The notes beneath the pieces are model-generated. The model saw only the letters and a program-made list of their open reading frames with translations. It had not been told where the DNA came from and ran no database searches. Of a DNA stretch of 64,000 bases, positions 58,464-64,000 are shown piece after piece (within the stretch, counting starts at the first letter, position 1; every line of letters starts with the position of its first letter). The position numbers and the translations under genes were made by a program. The DNA is from Brienomyrus brachyistius (taxonomy: Eukaryota; Chordata; Actinopteri; Osteoglossiformes; Mormyridae), in the NCBI RefSeq assembly GCF_023856365.1, contig NW_026042467.1:186001-250000 (forward strand), read 5' to 3'.

Positions 58464-59356
58464 TGTAACATGCACCCATGATTTGGAACAGCAGCATACC
58501 TGTCAAGGTTTGGATTTGAAAATAAAGGAAATTTTCCGGCACCCGCCGTGAGCCATCCCACCACCGCAACCAGGCTCCAGTATCCCTTACATTTTAAGAC
58601 AGGAAATATAAAATAATATAAATTATATAAAATATAATATAAATATAAATATAAATATATAAAATATAATATAAAATATATTTTTGGCCACAACCGGGAT
58701 TCGAACCCCGGTCTCCCGTGTGAAAGGCGGCGATCTTACCACTACACTATCCAGCAACTATATAATATAAGGGAGATTTACGGGAAAATACTAATACGGG
58801 AGGACGGCGGGAAAGAGAAGTAAAATACGGTAGTTTCCCGGCCAAAACGGGAGACTTAACAGCTATGGCTGTCTCTGGCCACGCCCCCTACAGTCGGTCC
58901 GGCCCCTGTTCGCGTGTTCGCGAAAACGACTTCATTTATTTTCTTATTGATTTATCGACAGACTTTTTAGACGTTATAATAACAACACTTATCTGTCCTC
59001 TTACTGTCCATGATACACAATGACGAGACACATGTTCACTAATGACGAGAACTATTCTATTTTTCATGCCGGGGGTCCTTCAAATCTTACATTTACAAAT
59101 CTTGTTCTTGTTCTCTGCTTTCTCCTTTCTCGTTCCCGTAGATATATATTATTATACGGAGATTTACGCAGTCTTCAAAGACGGTCCGGCTCCAGCTCAA
59201 GGATCACTGTTGCTGTGGTGTAGATCAGCTGATCTGTAGTAGTCTTCTACGTACATCTTCTAGTAGACCTTCTGAGGGTACTTCACGCATTCTTGGTCGG
59301 AGGGTCCAGGTTTCCAGCTTAGCTTATTTCTTATTTCTCAGGTCAGCTGCTCTTGT
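58464..59356. repeat. Orphan relative of the array monomer with one tRNA-like copy
   Basis: Order: the repeat arm shared with 38726-38846, an AT-rich stretch, one tRNA-like sequence, 'aagggagatttacggg...cttaacagctatgg', then the S monomer body to 'cagctgctcttgt'. Differences from array copies include 'cttcatttattttcttattg', an insertion 'tttctccttt' near 59119 and 'ggctcc' near 59187. 'cagcatacctgtcaag' (58491) and 'cttaacagctatggctg' (58855) are near-inverted, so 58491-58871 may be a transposable element that carried the tRNA-like sequence. It stops abruptly at the Tc1 segment (59354). Confidence 0.75.
58685..58757 (-). tRNA. tRNA-Glu(UUC)-like, orphan monomer
   Basis: Same sequence as the array consensus, unpaired, with the AT-rich upstream flank and downstream TTTT run of the distal copies. 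Confidence 0.6.
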
Positions 59357-60569
59357 TTGGGATGTGCTTGACCGGCGTATACGACAGCGTGTACCAGTTC
59401 CCACTAATATCCAACAACTTCGCACAGCCATTGAAGAGGAGTGGACCAACATTCCACAGGCCACAATTGACAATCTGATAAACTCTATGCGAAGAAGATG
59501 TGTTGCATTGCATGAGGCAAATGGTGGTCACACCAGATACTGACCGGTTCTGAGTCCCCAGACCCCCAATAAAGCAAAAAACTGCACATTCCAGGGTGGC
59601 CTTTTATTGTGGGCAGTATAAGGTACACCTGTGCACTACCCATGATGTCAGATCAGCATCTTGATGTGGCACACCTGTGAGGTGGGATGGATTATCTCAG
59701 CAAAGCAGAAGTGCTCACTATCACACATTTAGACTGATTTGTGAGAAATGTTTGAGAGAAATGGTAATATTGTGTATCTGGAATGAATTGTAGGTCTTTA
59801 AGTCCATCTCATGAAAAATGGGAGCAGAAACAAGAGTGTTGCGTTTATATTTTTGTTCAGTATAGAATAAGCCCAGATTTATGTTTATTCAGTGGAGATA
59901 AGTACAACCTCTAAAGATAGGCCTACACCCGTTTTGGCAGTGTCTCCGGATCCCATGACAAATAATGCCTTCAGTACATCCTCCTCAACCCACACTGAAA
60001 GCAGAAGTGCTATGGGCTTTGCAAACGGTTTGCCGACATCACTCCTATACGTCCAATGATGACATTCACACCGTCTCCAGGGTGATGTTCCCTGACTCGC
60101 AGGGTCACTTGTGGTAAAGATAAAACCACTTTTCTTGCGCGATTTGGACTCGCTCCATATATTAAAAGGGAGCTTCGTTGTCATGTTTGACGTAAGTATG
60201 AACAGGACCATCAAAAGAAAACAACTGGATGTGCATGTCAGGTATTGGGTGAATTATGAGAATGGCTCTCGAGTGCAGTCCTGGTTCTGGGATCACAGTA
60301 CATGAGCCACTCCACCGCTGAAGACTTACTGGAGAAGTTTAAGGTAAGCCATTCAATAACATTTAAACTCATTAACGAACCCATGATTTTTAAATATCCA
60401 TGGTTTATCTTTACATGTGTTTAAATGGGAGAACCATATTTATTGGTAAGCATATTTTAAAGATTTTATTGCTGCTTCATGGCTTTTGCTGCAAAAAAAA
60501 TAGTTCATTGAGGAAATAGAATGTTTAAGTGTTGTGTAGCAACATGTACAGCTGTTGTACAGGCAAAAA
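59354..60569 (+). repeat. Second copy of the 1216-bp duplicated segment
   Basis: Begins inside the Tc1-like transposase ('tgtttgggatgtgc') with the right inverted repeat following (59577-59862), and continues into the transposon-derived gene, here followed by its further exons. TGT is shared at the join with the orphan monomer. Confidence 0.9.
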
Positions 60570-62230
60570 CTCTGGCTCAGTCCAAAGGAGGTGGATATAG
60601 GAATGGCTGTCATCAAGGTGGGACTTCTGTGAATTCACTGGTATCTTTACATACAAATGTATCAAACAATTGTGAAGTAAAAAATATGTGAATAACATGG
60701 AGTTTGAGCTGGTTTGATATGTACAGCTGAGGTAGTGTTAACCTTGGGCTGAGTGTGCAGAAAGATTCTGGAAATTTGACAAACCATCTTTTTGTCAGAG
60801 ACAGTCAGGAGCCAAAGGCAGTGGAAGTGACCTTGGTGTCCTTCAGATTAAAAAAAATTGCCAGATTGTGCTCTCAAAAATGTGCAAAAAGGCCTTGGAT
60901 AAATGCCCTCTGAAGTACTCGATTGTACATGAGATGACGTGCTTGGACCCAAACAAAATGCACACCAGCCAGATAACTGCCAGCAGAAAAGGAGAAATCT
61001 CATGCAGAAGTTTGCGCAGGAGAATCGGTTGGCAGGCAGGATATCTGCTGGTAAATCATAGGATAAGAATAGGATAGTTCAGAATATTATTTTTAAATTA
61101 TGCTTTTCTTTTTTCACATCTAACTGAATCAGGGACGGATTACAAACCGGGTTAGCGGGGCCGCTGCCCAGGGGCCCTTGGGGTGCAGGGGGCCCGTGGG
61201 CCCCAAGCCCAAAACAATTTGCAACGCTTATCAGCAATGTATTTTCGTTTGTCTATTTTAGAGGGCCTACATTCTTTGATCCTCTGCCTACAAGGTCCCC
61301 TGACCCTATAGGGAGGGTGTTTGGCTGCCAAGGGCCCTTGACTTGTGGTGGTTGTGGTGGTGGTGCAGGTGGTGGTGGTGGGGGGGGGCCTCGCGAACGT
61401 TTTACCCAGGGGCCCACACAACCCATAATCCGTCCCTGAACTGAATAGTGTTAACACGTAGATTTTAGCAGTATTTAGAAGACCGACTCTTGGTGTTTGA
61501 AAAGAAGCATCAGCCCAGTTATATTTTCTTTGATGAGCCTAGAGATATCTCAAGATTAAATTAAAATGATTGCACATTTATGGTATCATAGGAAAATTGG
61601 GTTATAAATCACTTTCCTATTCTACATGTGATTCTGTGTATTGACATTGTTGATCTGCATCTAATCTACTGTAATTAATGTAATTACAGGTGATGCAATA
61701 TCCCAGCAGTCTGATAATCACCTGCACAATGAGGCAAAAGGCTTGGATTTTATATCCTTCATTCCTTCAGCACCATCCAAAGTTGATGTCTTTTTACATC
61801 AAAAAGTTAGTGGGCCTTATCCTGACCTCTGGATGTTCTGCAAGAACTTGCTGCTGCTGTCCTATGGGCAAGCCGAAGTGGAACGAATAGAGGTGGAGAC
61901 CTGCAACTTATCAGAGGAAACAGTTGTTGCACAGAGGCTTATATGCGACCATGTCAGAGTGTGTGGGGGAGCAACCAAAGCGCCTCTGACCAAAGGTGAA
62001 AGATGAGCGAAAAGCAAAAAAGAAAACTTGAGGAACTCAAGAGGAAGAGAGTCTCACTGGAAAGTGTATGTGAGAGTTTACAAAAGGATGCTGAGCACAT
62101 GGCAGAGGAAGCAGAGAGTGCTGCTGGAACCAAAAGGGCAACATTACTTACCAAGTCCAATACTCTGAGCCGACGAGCGAAGGAGGAGAAAGAGCAGTTG
62201 GTGGTCTTAAATGCAGATACTGAAGAATAG
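59874..62230 (+). pseudogene. Decayed multi-exon transposon-derived gene (hAT-like C-terminus)
   Basis: Exon A (to about 60344) repeats the fragment at 51710. Exon B (about 60800-61050) encodes 'KCPLKYSIVHEMTCLDPNKM', then after a frameshift 'QQKRRNLMQKFAQENRLAG', and ends in donor gtaaat. Exon C (61690 onward; acceptor ttacag) joins in phase and encodes 'YPDLWMFCKNLLLLSYGQAE', 'LSEETVVAQRLICDHVRVCG' and 'TKAPLTK'. After another frame change a coiled coil follows (62003-62230, 'KQKRKLEELKRKRVSLE', 'LTKSNTLSRRAKEE'). The order matches a repetitive fish protein family with a hAT-dimerisation-like region. An AATAAA lies at 62398. A 309-bp MITE interrupts intron B-C. Confidence 0.5.
61130..61438. 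mobile_element. hAT-type MITE with 8-bp target duplication
   Basis: Terminal repeats 'cagggacggatta' and 'taatccgtccctg' are perfect inverse copies at the tips. AACTGAAT flanks both sides (61122-61129 and 61439-61446), the 8-bp duplication typical of hAT elements. The 309-bp interior has 'ggggccc'-rich ends and a (ggt)n/G10 tract (61345-61388) and no coding frame. Confidence 0.9.
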
Positions 62231-62454
62231 GCTACTGAACTGTGACTCCTAACACATCAAGAGTGAATCGGTGGAAACAAAAATATTTAGGTTCTTTGCA
62301 TTTTTGGAGTATTTTACTTTCTGTGCCTGTTTGTACATTGTTCACAGCCATAATACTTTATAATTACAAGGTAGTTTTATGTTAGAGCTCTTGCTCCAAT
62401 AAATATGTGCCTTGTAATTAACTAAATTCTAGGCTATTCAGTTTTTTTTGCCCT

Positions 62455-63220
62455 CGTGATGGTCGTGGGTTGTGAAAAAAGCCTTCTTCTTAGGGGTACC
62501 GCTGGGGCCAGCCGGGCGTATGTCGTGGCTTCAGTGAGTACTTATGTTTGTCATGCTGCCTGTGTACTTTATAGCGGCACAACATATTTCTGCAAATTGC
62601 ATGCGTCAAATTGTCTGTCTCTCTTAAAAAATATGAAGTGTCACCAAAATTTTAAACGGGGAATCAATCTCAATGAAAAATATTCGTCAAGTAACGTTTC
62701 TAAAATAATATAGACATACTAATAATTATATATTAATAAATCGGATGAACGATGCATCCCAAATTGTATCCGCTGCGCACTTCTTAATCAGGGCAATCGC
62801 ATCGTGGAGGTTTCTGCAGACGCCCAAAAAGACTTACTTAAGAAAACTGTTGCATGATAATTTGTACCATTTTCAAGGGTGGGGGGCGTGCAGTAGATGC
62901 CCCCTTTATTTTTGTGCTTCTGCCGTTCAAACCGAGCAGCACTGAGTTTGTCATGGCACCTGACGCCAAATCTACTGCTTAGCTGCTACAGACAGAACTA
63001 TCTTCAAATCACCACTAGGGGGTGTCAATGCTGCAGCTTCGTTCTATGGTTGATCTTTTTCAAAGACAGTTTTTTTTCTCTCTCTCCACATAATCAACTT
63101 AACTGATTAGCGTGCTTTCATTAGTAATGGTTTTTAATCCGTGTTAATCTTCTGAACAATGACTAGTAAAGGTTCTATGAGGTTGTCCTACTTACTATGG
63201 ATTTTAAGTTTTTTATCAAG
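62455..63220. other. No recognised feature
   Basis: Short open frames without recognisable domains; none was supported as coding. Confidence 0.35.
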
Positions 63221-63282
63221 GTGTTAAAACGTACCACAGTTGCCAGTCCTGTGTTTTATGTCTAGCAATTTGTACAGTTTCT

Positions 63283-63759
63283 TCAGTATAAACACATGCC
63301 ATGATCTGTGAGAATCTCCTCCAGAACTCTGCATTTCCTCAAGATCTTTTTGTAATATTGCATCATGGCACTGCTCAGAACAACACAGATGGTGCATAAC
63401 AACACAAGGGAGTACAAGACAACATGGTGCAGAAACAGTGCGATACAAAGCAGGACAAAACTGGATGATACGTGGTCAGTGGTGGATAAAGTGCAGTAAC
63501 AGCTGTACAGTGCAGCTGCCGTGGAAATGACTGTTACAGGGGATGCAAAAGCTGCAGGTTTGAATTGTTTGGCGAATGAAGCTGTTCCAATGAATCTGCT
63601 AGTCAGTGTTTGTGGATGGTGGTCAGAGTCCTGGATTATAGACTGAACCTTGTTACTGTGGCAGTTAAAGTACAGCTGGTCAATGGAGGGCAGTTCAGTG
63701 CGAATGATGTTCTTAACAGACTCGCAATGTACTGCCTTCCTGTCATGTGGCTCCACCAT
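63283..63759 (-). mobile_element. Probable LINE 3' region
   Basis: A 158-codon frame on the minus strand starts 'MVEPHDRKAVHCESV' and includes 'TSRFIGTASFAKQFKPAAF', resembling the C-terminal end of some LINE ORF2 proteins. It is followed by T/C-rich sequence like LINE 3' UTRs, translated as hydrophobic residues. No catalytic motif is present, so the assignment is weak. Confidence 0.3.
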
Positions 63760-63781
63760 ACCATAGTACTACTGTAAGAAC

Positions 63782-64000
63782 TAGGGATGTAACGATACAT
63801 TCAACTCACCATTTGATACGATTCACGATTCTGAGTTCACGATACAATTTTCTCATTTTTTGCAGAATGAGCTGCAGACAAATATATTCAAAAATATTCT
63901 TATATTTATCTTTCTGAACTGTTGACACTGTTGTGAACAGTGCAACTGAATTTGAATAAAATACTGTTGAAAAAAATCCCAAATCAAAATAAGTAAATAA
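63782..64000 (+). mobile_element. hAT-like element end, cut by the window edge
   Basis: 'ctagggatgtaacgatacat' followed by 'gatacgattcacgattctg' and 'cacgatacaatttt' is a terminal pattern frequent in fish hAT-type repeats. Only one end is in the window. Confidence 0.4.

Noticed and set aside
63224..63759. Candidate membrane protein on the minus strand
   Set aside because: The hydrophobic part comes from T/C-rich DNA resembling LINE 3' sequence; the N-terminal part looks LINE-derived, so it is listed as a LINE remnant only.

Overview
The window is vertebrate, most likely ray-finned fish, nuclear DNA. Introns have GT/AG ends. There are Tc1-, hAT- and CR1/L2-like transposable elements, tRNA-like sequences with pol III boxes, and very little intact protein-coding sequence. 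No species can be named from the sequence alone.

Layout. (1) 1-38267: a near-identical tandem array that runs off the left edge. Its basic monomer (S, usually 897-974 bp) carries two tRNA-Glu(UUC)-like sequences on the minus strand, 145 bp apart. At intervals an S monomer is interrupted by a 1771-bp block with TG...CA ends and a 4-bp direct repeat (TCAA). Monomers without the block keep the uninterrupted site, so the block reads as a solo LTR. There are ten LTR blocks, 23 S monomers and 46 tRNA-like copies, in the order LTR-S(2,2,3,2,2,1,5,2,2,2). (2) 38268-44070: decayed array edge, a tRNA-Leu-like relic, an internally deleted CR1/L2-type LINE with a 5-bp target duplication, then more LINE fragments. 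(3) 44205-45690: three exons of a secreted, cystatin-fold, chemerin-like protein, with a frameshift in exon 1. (4) 46450-50510: LINE and hAT-like scraps, one unrecognised Cys-rich exon-like ORF, and a GC-rich Pro/Ser-rich open stretch. (5) 50530-51698: a Tc1-like element with about 286-bp terminal inverted repeats and an internally deleted transposase. (6) 51700-52405 and 59885-62450: a decayed transposon-derived gene. The first 1216 bp of this block, including part of the Tc1 element, is present twice. (7) 52434-56200: a roughly 220-250 bp minisatellite with (TA)n tracts. (8) 56427-57911: a Tc1-like end fragment, then on the minus strand a heat-shock-type promoter and a non-coding first exon whose gene body is not in view. 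(9) 58464-59356: an orphan, single-tRNA relative of the array monomer. (10) 61130-61438: a hAT MITE with a perfect 8-bp target duplication. The right end holds LINE- and hAT-like remnants.

Reading. This is a heterochromatin-like, repeat-dominated region. The array probably arose from an ancestral single-tRNA repeat, now represented by the orphan copy. Its tRNA segment was duplicated, an LTR retroelement inserted, and mixed S/LTR blocks were then amplified. Repeated deletions at short homologies and patchy sharing of variants along the array point to ongoing unequal exchange. Near-identical arrays are also prone to assembly error, so copy number should be treated as provisional.
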